DNA of 64,000 nt from Flavobacterium fluvii (GTDB lineage Bacteria > Bacteroidota > Bacteroidia > Flavobacteriales > Flavobacteriaceae): positions 62,001 through 126,000 of the forward strand of contig NZ_FQWB01000007.1 in assembly GCF_900129545.1 (NCBI RefSeq). The letters are read 5' to 3'. The notes beneath the pieces were generated by a model. The model was not told where the DNA came from. It was given only the letters and a program-made list of their open reading frames with translations, and did not search any database. How positions within the stretch are numbered: position 1 is the first letter of the stretch; each line of letters opens with the position of its first letter. Shown one piece after another: positions 45,890 to 54,500 of this stretch. The position numbers were made by a program, and so were the translations under genes.

Positions 45890-47389
45890 ATGAAAACAGC
45901 AAGAATAGTGCTTGCCTTTTTAATTATTTCCTTTAGCGGTGTTTCCTGTAGGCAAGAAAAACAAACCACAATTCCAGATTCGACAAAAACAAATGGTGCC
46001 GCCAAAGATACTACATGGTACAATTTCAATTCCGAGAATGAATTTTTGGGACTGGGAAAAGCACAGTTTGGGGATCTCGACAGTATGGTCGTCCGCAGAA
46101 AGATAAGAGCATTGGTTCCCTATACCTATCTTTACTATACCATAAACATGAAACAACGAAGCGGTATTGCCTTTGAAGCACTTTCCCTTTTTGAAAAATC
46201 GCTCAACAAACAATTGCGTTTGAAACCTCAGCAAATACAGATAATATTCATACCCGTAAATCGCAGCCAGATAATACCTCTTTTACGTGAAGGCTATGGC
46301 GACCTAGCCTTTGCCGGCATGACAATTACCGATGAAAGGAAAAAATTGGTTGATTTCTCCATCCCCTCCATTACTGGACTTAAAGAAATTGTTGTGGGAG
46401 GTTCAAAATCACCAAAATTGAATACCCTGGCCGATCTTTCTGGACAGGAAATTTATCTTCGTGAAGGAAGCAGTTATGAATCCGCTGCCATAAAGCTAAA
46501 TCATTCTCTGAAAAACAAAGGGCTAAAACCTGTCATTATTAAAACACTGGATCCTTATTTGGAAACAGAAGATGTACTCGAAATGGTCAACTCCGGTGTC
46601 ATACCCTTTTCGGCAGTAGTCGAAGATTTGGCAGCGCTATGGTCCAAAGTAATGCCTAATTTGGTGTTGTATGATAAAATTCCACTGGCCCAGAATATTT
46701 CCTATGGTTGGGTTTTCAGGAAGGATTCCCCAAAATTAAGAAAAGCTGCGGACCAGTTCTTGGAAAAACACGCAAAAGGCACTTTGATAGGCAACTCTCT
46801 ATACAATAAGTATGTCAAAAATGCGAACCTGCTACCCAAAATATACACCAACAAAACCTTTTCACAGGTTAATGTACTTAAAGCACCTTTTCTGAAATAT
46901 GCCGATAGATACAACCTTGATTGGCTACTTTTGGTTGCACAGGGGTATCAGGAATCAGGATTAAATCAAAAGCTTGTGAGCAATAGAGGTGCCGTGGGCA
47001 TTATGCAGGTTTTACCTTCCACCGCTGCCAGTAAACCTTTCTACATAAGGGATATTAGAAAAGTGGACAGTAATATTCACGCAGGCACAATGTACATGCG
47101 CTGGTTGATTGACCAGTATTTTACTGATCCCGAAATCGATGAACTGAATCGACACTTACTTGCACTGGCTGCTTATAACGCAGGTCCGGGACAGGTAAAC
47201 GAATTGCGAAAAATCGCAAAAACAAAAGGCCTGAATCCAAATCTATGGTTTGACAATGTAGAAATAATTGCAGCCCGAGAAATTGGTAGCGAAACGACAC
47301 AATATGTAAGTAATATATACAAGTTTTATGCGTCCTATAGAGCGTTGAGTTACTATGCCGAACAACGTGGCAAAAAACTAAGACCTTAA
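45890..47389 (+). CDS. MltF-like membrane-bound lytic transglycosylase
   Basis: A 499-residue lipoprotein (lipobox GVSC, Cys20). Residues about 65-320 are a periplasmic solute-binding-like domain (SBP_bac_3). Residues about 335-490 are a lysozyme-like SLT domain with catalytic Glu355 (YQESGLNQ) and the following GAVGIMQVLPSTA and AYNAGPGQV motifs. This order is that of MltF, which cleaves peptidoglycan glycan strands to form 1,6-anhydro ends and is steered by its regulatory domain. No neighbours suggest a partner. Confidence 0.88.
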   Translation: MKTARIVLAFLIISFSGVSCRQEKQTTIPDSTKTNGAAKDTTWYNFNSENEFLGLGKAQFGDLDSMVVRRKIRALVPYTYLYYTINMKQRSGIAFEALSLFEKSLNKQLRLKPQQIQIIFIPVNRSQIIPLLREGYGDLAFAGMTITDERKKLVDFSIPSITGLKEIVVGGSKSPKLNTLADLSGQEIYLREGSSYESAAIKLNHSLKNKGLKPVIIKTLDPYLETEDVLEMVNSGVIPFSAVVEDLAALWSKVMPNLVLYDKIPLAQNISYGWVFRKDSPKLRKAADQFLEKHAKGTLIGNSLYNKYVKNANLLPKIYTNKTFSQVNVLKAPFLKYADRYNLDWLLLVAQGYQESGLNQKLVSNRGAVGIMQVLPSTAASKPFYIRDIRKVDSNIHAGTMYMRWLIDQYFTDPEIDELNRHLLALAAYNAGPGQVNELRKIAKTKGLNPNLWFDNVEIIAAREIGSETTQYVSNIYKFYASYRALSYYAEQRGKKLRP

Positions 47390-47605
47390 ACCCAGTTAAA
47401 TCACAAATAGAACCCACTGTCCCGATTTACTTAATTCGTTCGTTGCATTTCGGAACATTTAGTATCTATTCCAGATTATTAAAACCTGCATATTTGCCAA
47501 TTAAACATATGGGTTTAATTTTTTTTTACCATAAAATGAATAGCTGTTTTTTATGACATCCCAACTTTTATTCATAATTTTAGCCAACAAAAAATTTAAA
47601 CCTTA

Positions 47606-48040
47606 ATGGCTACATTTAGCAAACAATTGTCTTTTCGCTGGTCGGATTTAGACCCCAATTTTCACTTGAGACACAGTGCATATTATGATTTTGGAGCACA
47701 ACACCGTGTCGAAATTCTAACACAATTAGGGTTGACCCTAAGAGTAATGCAGGCACAGCATATTGGTCCCGTATTGTTTAGGGAAGAGTGTGTTTTCAAA
47801 AGAGAAATCAACCTCTCTGACATAATTATCATGGAAACCAAAATGGCAAAAATGAATGCCGATGCTTCCCGTTGGTCTATCGTTCACGAGTTTTACAGGG
47901 ACGACGCGTTGTGCGCCGTCATTACCGTGGATGGAGCCTGGATGGATACCAAACTACGTAAACTGGCTACTCCCACTCCACAAATTGTTGTAAATGCGCT
48001 AAGTATTTTCCCAAAAACAACTGATTTCAAAGCTTTGTAA
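47606..48040 (+). CDS. Acyl-CoA thioesterase-like hotdog protein
   Basis: A 144-residue protein of the 4HBT hotdog family. It begins with the typical first strand LSFRWSDLDPNFHLRHSAYYDFGAQ, in which the Asp and the following block are the expected active-site region of YbgC/FadM-type thioesterases. It hydrolyses acyl-CoA or related thioesters; the natural acyl group is unknown. It is separated from the DUF1398 gene by 19 bp and shares its direction, so the two may be cotranscribed. Confidence 0.75.
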   Translation: MATFSKQLSFRWSDLDPNFHLRHSAYYDFGAQHRVEILTQLGLTLRVMQAQHIGPVLFREECVFKREINLSDIIIMETKMAKMNADASRWSIVHEFYRDDALCAVITVDGAWMDTKLRKLATPTPQIVVNALSIFPKTTDFKAL

Positions 48041-48059
48041 TTTAAAAAACTATTCCATT

Positions 48060-48449
48060 ATGTTCACGATTCCCCAAATAAAAGAAGCACATTCCAAGGT
48101 CAAATCCGGTGCTGATTTTCCTGCTTACATTCAAGACTTAATCGATTTAGGGGTTCAAGGTTACGACACTTTTGTCAACGACGGCCACGTGGAGTATTTT
48201 GGTGTCGATAATTATAGGGCAGCCGCGACTGATACTTACAACAACATTTCTGTTTTGCCATCGGCGAACAAAGAACGTTTCATCGAATTTCTGGTGATGC
48301 ACCAAGACGGTCAAACCGATTATCTTACTTTTTGCAATCACGCGGCACAATGCGGCATTGCAAAATGGAGCGTGAACATCATCGAAATGACATGCACTTA
48401 TTTTGACTTGTCTGATGCTCCCATTTTAATTGAAAAAATTCCAAGCTAG
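48060..48449 (+). CDS. DUF1398 family protein
   Basis: A 129-residue soluble protein that looks like the E. coli YbcV/DUF1398 family: the opening MFTIPQIKEAHSKVKSGADF, the YIQDLIDLGVQGYDTFV block, the FVNDGH sequence and the HQDGQTDYLTFC segment fit. Function unknown. It is 19 bp after the thioesterase gene and ends before a strong terminator. Confidence 0.75.
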   Translation: MFTIPQIKEAHSKVKSGADFPAYIQDLIDLGVQGYDTFVNDGHVEYFGVDNYRAAATDTYNNISVLPSANKERFIEFLVMHQDGQTDYLTFCNHAAQCGIAKWSVNIIEMTCTYFDLSDAPILIEKIPS

Positions 48450-48479
48450 CTTTTATCTCGCAGATTCGATTTTTAATTT

Positions 48480-48518
48480 AACCAAAGAGGCTGTCTAAAA
48501 TAGACAGCCTCTTTGGTT
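48480..48518. terminator. Strong bidirectional terminator
   Basis: An 18-bp perfect stem (AACCAAAGAGGCTGTCTA and its complement) with a 3-nt loop, between the converging DUF1398 and TauE genes. Confidence 0.85.
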
Positions 48519-48535
48519 GATTCTATTTTTTAAAT

Positions 48536-49318
48536 CTAGGTAATATACTTCAACCCCACAGTAAGCAACATCAGGGCCAAGGCGTTTCTAAGCACTAAAT
48601 CGGGCACTTTTCCACTCAACATACTTCCAATATAAATACCGGGAAGCGATCCCAACAACAACTGTCCCAATAAAACTAAATCCAGATTCCCCATAGTGGC
48701 GTGTCCCAATCCTGCAACAAGCGTCAAAGGTACGGCGTGGGCAATTTCGGTTCCCACCAATCGTGGCGTTGGCAAAAGTGGGTACAGAAAAAAGAGCGTT
48801 ACCGTTCCCAAAGCTCCCGCTCCAATGGAAGTAAGAGTTACGGTCACCCCCAACAAAACACCAATGCCAACTGTCAATACATTTTGTGTTTTACTTTCTT
48901 TATGAAATTTATCACCGGCATGTTTTTGTGAAAATACCATTATTTTATGTTTGAATATAATGGCAACGGAAGTTATAACCAGCGCCCAACCCAAACTGAA
49001 CTTAATTACATTATTCAAGGCTGTAGTATCAGCATTTAGAACGTGAAGTATGTATAATGTCAACAAGGCCGCAGGAATACTACCCAATGAAAGCCAACCT
49101 GTAATAGTCCAGTTAATGTTTTTCTTTTTATTGTGAACATAGACACCACCGGATTTGGTTATGGCAGCATACAATAGATCGGTTCCAACGGCAGTAGTGG
49201 GACTAATCCCGAACCACAATAAAATAGGAGTCATGAGCGAACCTCCTCCAACACCAGTCAAACCAACAATAAAACCAACCACCAAACCTGCAATTACCAA
49301 CCCTATTTCAAAATCCAT
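48536..49318 (-). CDS. TauE/SafE family sulfite/organosulfur exporter
   Basis: A 260-residue inner-membrane protein with about seven or eight hydrophobic segments. The motif VGFIVGLTGVGGGSLMTPIL near the N-terminus and the repeated GxGxGxL and GSLPGIYIGSML sequences in the second half are family signatures. Members move sulfite, taurine or related anions outward; the direction and substrate are not shown here. It is read toward the DUF1398 gene and has no other partner. Confidence 0.85.
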   Translation of the reverse strand: MDFEIGLVIAGLVVGFIVGLTGVGGGSLMTPILLWFGISPTTAVGTDLLYAAITKSGGVYVHNKKKNINWTITGWLSLGSIPAALLTLYILHVLNADTTALNNVIKFSLGWALVITSVAIIFKHKIMVFSQKHAGDKFHKESKTQNVLTVGIGVLLGVTVTLTSIGAGALGTVTLFFLYPLLPTPRLVGTEIAHAVPLTLVAGLGHATMGNLDLVLLGQLLLGSLPGIYIGSMLSGKVPDLVLRNALALMLLTVGLKYIT

Positions 49319-49605
49319 AAAAACTTATTATTTTTTTAAACCAAAATCTATTTTTAAATTATAAAACCATTCATCAAATACTAAATTCAGTAACTAAATA
49401 TCATTATTATGGACATGATTTAAAAAAAAACTCATCATAAATGAAAAAATACTAAATATTCACCACAAGTTCCATCAATCAAATAGACTTTATGGGACAA
49501 ATGTAATTAAAATAATTAATGCTTTACAACTAAAAAACAGCAAAATTAATTTAGGCTCTTTTTGGTGTTTAAGGTAGTAATTTGTTGCACATTGTGGTTG
49601 TCGTT
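49319..49605. other. Gene-free intergenic region
   Basis: About 290 bp of AT-rich DNA between the TauE start and the metalloprotease stop. No ORF, repeat or convincing hairpin was seen. Confidence 0.35.
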
Positions 49606-50373
49606 TTACCTTCCTCCTTTGGCACGGAGATCTGCAAGACATTGGGCATCCAACTGTGGTGCCGTGGATCCCATATTTGAAAAATTTTTACCTGATTCTG
49701 ATTCCCAATACATCAAACAAGTCGATGCATTGCAATGTTTGGGATGGGATGTATCTTCGTGATTGGTTTGCATGGTAGCTCCCAAATTGACAAGACCCAG
49801 AATATGTCCAAACTCATGCGTAATTACAGTGGTTTCAATCAAAGTTCTATTGGGTTCCAATGGACTGTCGCTCAAACCTTGAACTGTTTTTTCGTAAATA
49901 ACGAAAGAGGTATTCCAATAAGCCTGACCCAAAACAACAGACGTACTGGTGTCAACTGATGATTTTCCATCCACAAAAAGTACCCAAACCGCGATTTGGT
50001 CAGCGGTATTGTATTTGGTTCTGTTGGCTTTTTCTATTTCAGCAATTTCCGTAACCGTGAAAGTTGCTTTTCCAGGAGATGGAATCGCTCTTTTTTGAAC
50101 GGTTATTCCATTCGGTTTATAAGTTCTTGCCGTAATAAAAGACACAAAATTATTAATGGCTGCCGTTGATGGTTCAAATCCCGTGACATAAACCACTTCT
50201 ATCACCATACTCGTAAACTTTTTATCCGACAACAAATCGTTGGAAGAACTTCCTGTTGCTTGTTTATTGGTAATGGGATTAACGACATAACCTCTATCTA
50301 TTGGATCATCTTCTCTCGAACAGGAAACAAACAGGACAAACCCTATAGTTAAAATTGCTAATATTTTTCTCAA
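49606..50373 (-). CDS. Metzincin-like zinc metalloprotease lipoprotein
   Basis: A 255-residue lipoprotein with lipobox FVSC (Cys18), probably anchored to a membrane facing the periplasm or surface. The active-site motif HEFGHILGLVN is an HExxHxxGxx pattern of the metzincin group; the third zinc ligand, usually His or Asp after the Gly, is Asn here, and the nearby HEDTSHPKHC region or other His could supply it. A Met-turn-like LMYW follows. The C-terminus TAPQLDAQCLADLRAKGGR is repeated almost exactly in the decayed copy at 51,473-51,616. No substrate is known. Confidence 0.75.
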   Translation of the reverse strand: MRKILAILTIGFVLFVSCSREDDPIDRGYVVNPITNKQATGSSSNDLLSDKKFTSMVIEVVYVTGFEPSTAAINNFVSFITARTYKPNGITVQKRAIPSPGKATFTVTEIAEIEKANRTKYNTADQIAVWVLFVDGKSSVDTSTSVVLGQAYWNTSFVIYEKTVQGLSDSPLEPNRTLIETTVITHEFGHILGLVNLGATMQTNHEDTSHPKHCNASTCLMYWESESGKNFSNMGSTAPQLDAQCLADLRAKGGR

Positions 50374-50473
50374 GATTCTAGGTATATTAATTATGACTGA
50401 TTTTCTATGATAAAATTAACTCAAAAAAATAGTACTTATTATAAATTTCATTATTTTAAGGTCAGACACTTAT

Positions 50474-50812
50474 TCAAAAACTTTTGGCATAACTCAATAA
50501 AATAGTTTGCTTGTAATAAGGTTTCAAAGGGGTTTCCAACAAATCTCCTTTCAATATGGCATAATGCCTAAGGTAAATATTTTTTAAAAATCCTGACTTT
50601 CGTGATAAACATTCCGTCCATTAAAAAATTGATGTCTGTTTTAGAAAAATAATCCGATGAAAAACCTAAACGATACTGCATTTCAAACCATTTCTTGCAT
50701 TTTCTGTCGTACCAAATATCAAGTTCAGCTTCCAATTTAATTAAAAAACAAAGAGATTATGGTCTCCATTAATGTCATAAGTCTGGGCATAAAATTCAGT
50801 ATTTGCAATTTT
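50474..50812 (-). pseudogene. Decayed gene with frameshifts, beta-barrel-like
   Basis: Translated on the minus strand, three consecutive fragments in different frames read as one protein: IANTEFYAQTYDINGDHNLF, then LDIWYDRKCKKWFEMQYRLG and FSSDYFSKTDINFLMDGMF, then NIYLRHYAILKGDLLETPLK to a C-terminal AKSF. Alternating aromatic strands and a final Phe fit an outer-membrane beta-barrel C-terminus. At least two frame changes separate the pieces and no long ORF remains. It lies just after the outer-membrane protein gene ending at 50,854. The family is not recognised. Confidence 0.55.
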
Positions 50813-50853
50813 GTTTTTTTTTCGTTTGAAAGTTTAGTGCATAGCGTTTAATT

Positions 50854-51435
50854 TTATAAATCAAAGCCTATAGAGAAATGCCAAACCCTGTTGTATGCTT
50901 TACTTTCATCATATAAATCTCCTAAACCTAGGTGATAACGAACGCCAAAGCTGATGCTAGAATCTGTTTTAAAACCACCACCAAAGTTAAATCCCCAATC
51001 AAAACTCTTGGGATCAAACTCTTGGGAACTGCTAAAAAGTCCTTCATATTCCTCTTTATGCGAAACAGCCAATCCAATTTGTGGTCCTGCTTCCAAAAAG
51101 AAGTTTTGCGAAGGATAGGCTTTAAGCATTAGCGGCAAATTGATGTAATTCAATTTTTGGGTAAATGTTCCGTTACTATCTGTAATCACATATCCTTGTT
51201 GAGAATACATTAATTCTGGTTGTATAGAAAAACTCTCGCTAATAAATGACTCACCATAAACCCCTACATGAAAGCTGTGTCGTTGTTCTGTTTCTCCATC
51301 TCCATCAAAACTTACGGCAGCCAGATTATAACCTCCTTTTATGCCTGCATTTGATTTATGGATTGTATTTTCTTGCGCTTTTATCGTTGCTATTATACCA
51401 AAAAATAAAGCTAGTGTTATATATTTTACTTTCAT
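50854..51435 (-). CDS. Porin-family outer-membrane beta-barrel protein
   Basis: A 193-residue protein from MKVKYITLAL (an upstream in-frame start at 51,492 would add 19 residues and is not likely). The signal peptide ends near AQ (residue 21). The mature protein alternates strands such as AGIKGGYNLAAVSF, FSIQPELMYSQQGY and INLPLMLKAYPS and ends in SIGFDL, the layout of the eight-strand PorT/OmpW-like barrels common in Bacteroidota. Its function (pore, adhesin or structural) cannot be inferred. A decayed barrel-like gene follows. Confidence 0.8.
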   Translation of the reverse strand: MKVKYITLALFFGIIATIKAQENTIHKSNAGIKGGYNLAAVSFDGDGETEQRHSFHVGVYGESFISESFSIQPELMYSQQGYVITDSNGTFTQKLNYINLPLMLKAYPSQNFFLEAGPQIGLAVSHKEEYEGLFSSSQEFDPKSFDWGFNFGGGFKTDSSISFGVRYHLGLGDLYDESKAYNRVWHFSIGFDL

Positions 51436-51472
51436 CTGTTTTCTATTTTTAAAGTTATTCAAATTATATTTT

Positions 51473-51616
51473 CTATTTTCCACCTTTACCATAGAGATCT
51501 GCTATACATTGCACATCCAATTGGGGTGCTGTTCTGCCTGAAACCATATTTGAAATATCATATCCTGTTTTTGATGACCAATACCTCAAGCCATTAGTAC
51601 AGTAATTATTTCTTCA
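51473..51616 (-). pseudogene. C-terminal remnant of a metalloprotease paralogue
   Basis: On the minus strand this fragment encodes CTNGLRYWSSKTGYDISNMV and then TAPQLDVQCIADLYGKGGK before a stop. It aligns with the end of the intact metalloprotease (CLMYWESESGKNF...TAPQLDAQCLADLRAKGGR). It is preceded by an in-frame TGA (51,614-51,616) and the catalytic HExxH part is gone, so only about 40 residues of a second copy survive. Confidence 0.75.
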
Positions 51617-51703
51617 TAGTTATTTATAAATTATGCGTTTATTTTAAAAAAACAGCTGCATCAAATTTGGCAGCTGTTCTTTTAAAAACCAGTCAAGCTG
51701 TGC

Positions 51704-52747
51704 CTATATTTGTTTTAACACTAATGTAACAGCGGCATTGGTTGAACTTTGCATTGATATTGTACTTGCAGTAAAACTTGTTACTTTCCATTTATTGTTC
51801 AATAATAAAAACGAGGCATTACCCGAAAAATTTAGATTCAGAAAAACATCTACTTGTGAACTTACCGCATAGGTACCATTTACAGTGGTATTCAACAAAT
51901 TTACAGCAGATACCGACAAATTATTGGCAAAATCCACTGTATAATCTTTATAATTCGTTGCTGAGTTCACTCCTGCGCTCACAAATGAATCTACTTTAAA
52001 CTTTCCGTTGACAAGGATGGCTTCCAGTTTTTTCGAATTTTCGACAGCTGCTTCCATCGCTGCATCCGTTTTTAGAGAAGCAGTTATGGCGGCTTGCAAT
52101 TCGGCGTCACTTGAAATCGTCAGTTTAGTTCCATCAGCAATTGTCACTGAAATTGGGTACTTTACCGAATACAATTCTGTGCTGCTTACATTGGACATAT
52201 ACGCATACAATTGCTGTTCGGATGTAATCACGACACTTCCCGTTTGTTGCAAGCTTAAATTATACGTTAAAATTGTAATGGGGAATGTAATATTTACCGA
52301 AGAAATGGCATCTTCACCTGAGGCTTCCGCCGATGTACACGCATTAAGAATGGCATTATACTCCGTTTGGTTATTAACCGTAGCCTCGGTATAATTACTC
52401 AATTTAACTTTGAAAGGAAATTGCAACACAACCGTGTCTTGGTCATTGTTGAACTGTCCAAAAATGGAAATAACTTGTTGGTAATCCAATTGACTCAAAA
52501 TAGAAACTTGAACTCCGTTTACTTTGGCACTAACAGGCAATAAAATGGAAGAACATGATGCTCCATCCAAGAAATCATCAAATGAACCATCATACATGGA
52601 AGTACGTTCCAGGTTATTGGTTGTGGTCGAGTTGGCTGAATTCGTATTGGGATTTTGTCCCTGTACGTCATCGATTTCACTTTGGCATGATGTAAAACAG
52701 ATTAGTATCATCAATGCAACTCCTGTAATGGTTTTCAAATTTTTCAT
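51704..52747 (-). CDS. Repeat-containing lipoprotein of unknown function
   Basis: A 347-residue lipoprotein from MKNLKTITG (an upstream start at 52,795 would add 16 residues). Lipobox CFTSC. After a Ser/Thr/Asn-rich linker come three divergent repeats of the form (F/Y)P-x-x-V/I followed about 20 residues later by E-L/Y-x-A-I/M: FPFKVKLSNYTEATV, FPITILTYNLSLQQTG and YPISVTIADGTKLTI. The tail (about 250-347) is beta-rich. No enzymatic motif was seen. It is read away from the sigma factor gene, from a shared 260-bp intergenic region. Confidence 0.65.
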   Translation of the reverse strand: MKNLKTITGVALMILICFTSCQSEIDDVQGQNPNTNSANSTTTNNLERTSMYDGSFDDFLDGASCSSILLPVSAKVNGVQVSILSQLDYQQVISIFGQFNNDQDTVVLQFPFKVKLSNYTEATVNNQTEYNAILNACTSAEASGEDAISSVNITFPITILTYNLSLQQTGSVVITSEQQLYAYMSNVSSTELYSVKYPISVTIADGTKLTISSDAELQAAITASLKTDAAMEAAVENSKKLEAILVNGKFKVDSFVSAGVNSATNYKDYTVDFANNLSVSAVNLLNTTVNGTYAVSSQVDVFLNLNFSGNASFLLLNNKWKVTSFTASTISMQSSTNAAVTLVLKQI

Positions 52748-53007
52748 AATTTTCAAATTTAGTATATTTTTTATTTTCACAAGCGATGTTTTCACCGCCT
52801 TTCTGTAAGTAAGACAACTACCTCCCTTTTTACCCTACCAAAATTTTACAAAAAATCTAAAATTTTACAAATAAATTCACAAAAAACTAAAAAACAGCAA
52901 ATTACATTTTAAAATATTTTTTATGAAAAAGGAGTTATAATTAACTCAACTGCTTTTTGAAAAAATAATTTACTTTTACAACCTACACAAAAAAGAATAG
53001 ATACCAA

Positions 53008-53523
53008 ATGAGCGACGAAAACAGTAAACTTTGCGACGAAAATCACTTTAGGGATTTTTACTTGAAGCACGTGCAATCGGCCAATAATTTTGCGTATTAC
53101 AAATGTGGCGATGATGAAGCGGCATTGGATTTGGTGCAGGATGCCTTTGCCAAAATTTGGGAGAATTGTTCCAAAATCGACTTTGGTAAAGTAAAAACCT
53201 ATTTGTTCACCAGCATCAACCATTTATTCCTGAACAACGTAAAGCATCAAAAAGTGGTATTGAGATATGCCAAAGACGCACCCAATTTGGACACCAACAA
53301 TCAAAGCCCCGAATATTTATTGGAAGAAGAAGAATTCAAGCAAAAACTGGCAAAAGCCATAGCCTCTTTAAGCGAACCACAACGAGAAGTGTTTTTGTTG
53401 AACAGGATAGATGGAAAAAAGTACCGGGAAATAGCCGAGTTACTCGACATTTCGCAAAAAACAGTGGAAAAAAGAATGTCGGGAGCCCTGCAAATATTAA
53501 GAGCCCAAATAGAAAATATTTAA
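53008..53523 (+). CDS. ECF-type RNA polymerase sigma factor
   Basis: A 171-residue sigma-70 family protein of the extracytoplasmic function group. Region 2 (around ALDLVQDAFAKIWENC) binds the -10 element and the core enzyme; region 4 (ASLSEPQREVFLLNRIDG then REIAELLDISQKTVEKRMS) is the -35-reading helix-turn-helix. It is followed in the same direction by an anti-sigma FecR gene and a TonB receptor, so it would direct their expression when the receptor binds its ligand. Confidence 0.92.
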   Translation: MSDENSKLCDENHFRDFYLKHVQSANNFAYYKCGDDEAALDLVQDAFAKIWENCSKIDFGKVKTYLFTSINHLFLNNVKHQKVVLRYAKDAPNLDTNNQSPEYLLEEEEFKQKLAKAIASLSEPQREVFLLNRIDGKKYREIAELLDISQKTVEKRMSGALQILRAQIENI

Positions 53524-53585
53524 TTAGTCATTAAACTGTAGGGTAATCTTAAAGTTGGTTGTCTTATTAACATAGAAGTCGTATA

Positions 53586-54500
53586 ATGAAAAACGAGAAA
53601 GAGATATTAAAATGGTTGAATAATGAGCTTTCAAGCCAAGAAATGGAAGATTTAAAACAATCCGAAGATTTTGATACACTTGAAAAGATTGCCCATTATG
53701 CATCACAATTGGAAACTCCAAAAGTGGATGCCCAAGCTGCTTTGGAAGCCTTCAAGGCCAGAAACCATTCCAAAAAGAAAACAAAAATCAGGACTTTAAA
53801 CTTCAAGACATTCTATAGAGTTGCCGCAGTTTTGGCCATCATGTTAACCTCTTCCTATTTCTTGTTTTTTAACAACATCAAATCTTTTGAAACCCAAATA
53901 GCACAAACAAAAACAATTACACTACCGGATAATTCCGAAGTGATATTAAACGCTGCATCCAAATTAAGTTTCAACGAAAAAAAATGGGCTGACAAAAGAG
54001 CTTTAACATTAGAAGGGGAAGCCTATTTCAAGGTACAAAAAGGACAAACTTTCAGCGTAAACACCGCTACCGGAATCGTCAAAGTTTTAGGAACACAGTT
54101 TAATGTAAAAGAACGCAAAAACTATTTTGAAGTCAATTGTTACGAAGGTTTGGTGAGCGTAACGTACAACAATGAAACCGTCAAATTACCTCCCGGAAAA
54201 ACCTTCCGAGTGATAAACGGCACTATCGAAAATCTGGAAGATTTCGATGCCAAAAACCCTTCTTGGATCCAAAAGGAATCTAGTTTTAACAGCATTCCAC
54301 TAGACCAGGTGATTGCGGAATTGGAACGTCAATACGACATAAAAATCAAGCTTGAAGGCGTGGACACCTCAAAACTGTTCACGGGAAGTTTTACGCATAC
54401 CAATGAAAAAATAGCGCTTCAAGCCGTTACAATACCTCTAAAATTAAGTTACAGGATTCAAGGCAAAACCATTATTTTTTACAATTATGATGCTAAATAA
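53586..54500 (+). CDS. FecR-type anti-sigma factor
   Basis: A 304-residue protein. The N-terminal cytoplasmic part (about 1-75) contains the sigma-binding region, a single membrane helix follows (about 80-98, VAAVLAIMLTSSYFLFF), then the periplasmic FecR domain (DNSEVILNAASKL, LTLEGEAYFKVQKG) and a C-terminal DUF4974 domain (FNSIPLDQVIAELERQYDI). It would hold the sigma factor inactive until contacted by the N-terminal domain of the TonB receptor, whose gene overlaps its 3' end by 14 bp. Confidence 0.92.
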   Translation: MKNEKEILKWLNNELSSQEMEDLKQSEDFDTLEKIAHYASQLETPKVDAQAALEAFKARNHSKKKTKIRTLNFKTFYRVAAVLAIMLTSSYFLFFNNIKSFETQIAQTKTITLPDNSEVILNAASKLSFNEKKWADKRALTLEGEAYFKVQKGQTFSVNTATGIVKVLGTQFNVKERKNYFEVNCYEGLVSVTYNNETVKLPPGKTFRVINGTIENLEDFDAKNPSWIQKESSFNSIPLDQVIAELERQYDIKIKLEGVDTSKLFTGSFTHTNEKIALQAVTIPLKLSYRIQGKTIIFYNYDAK

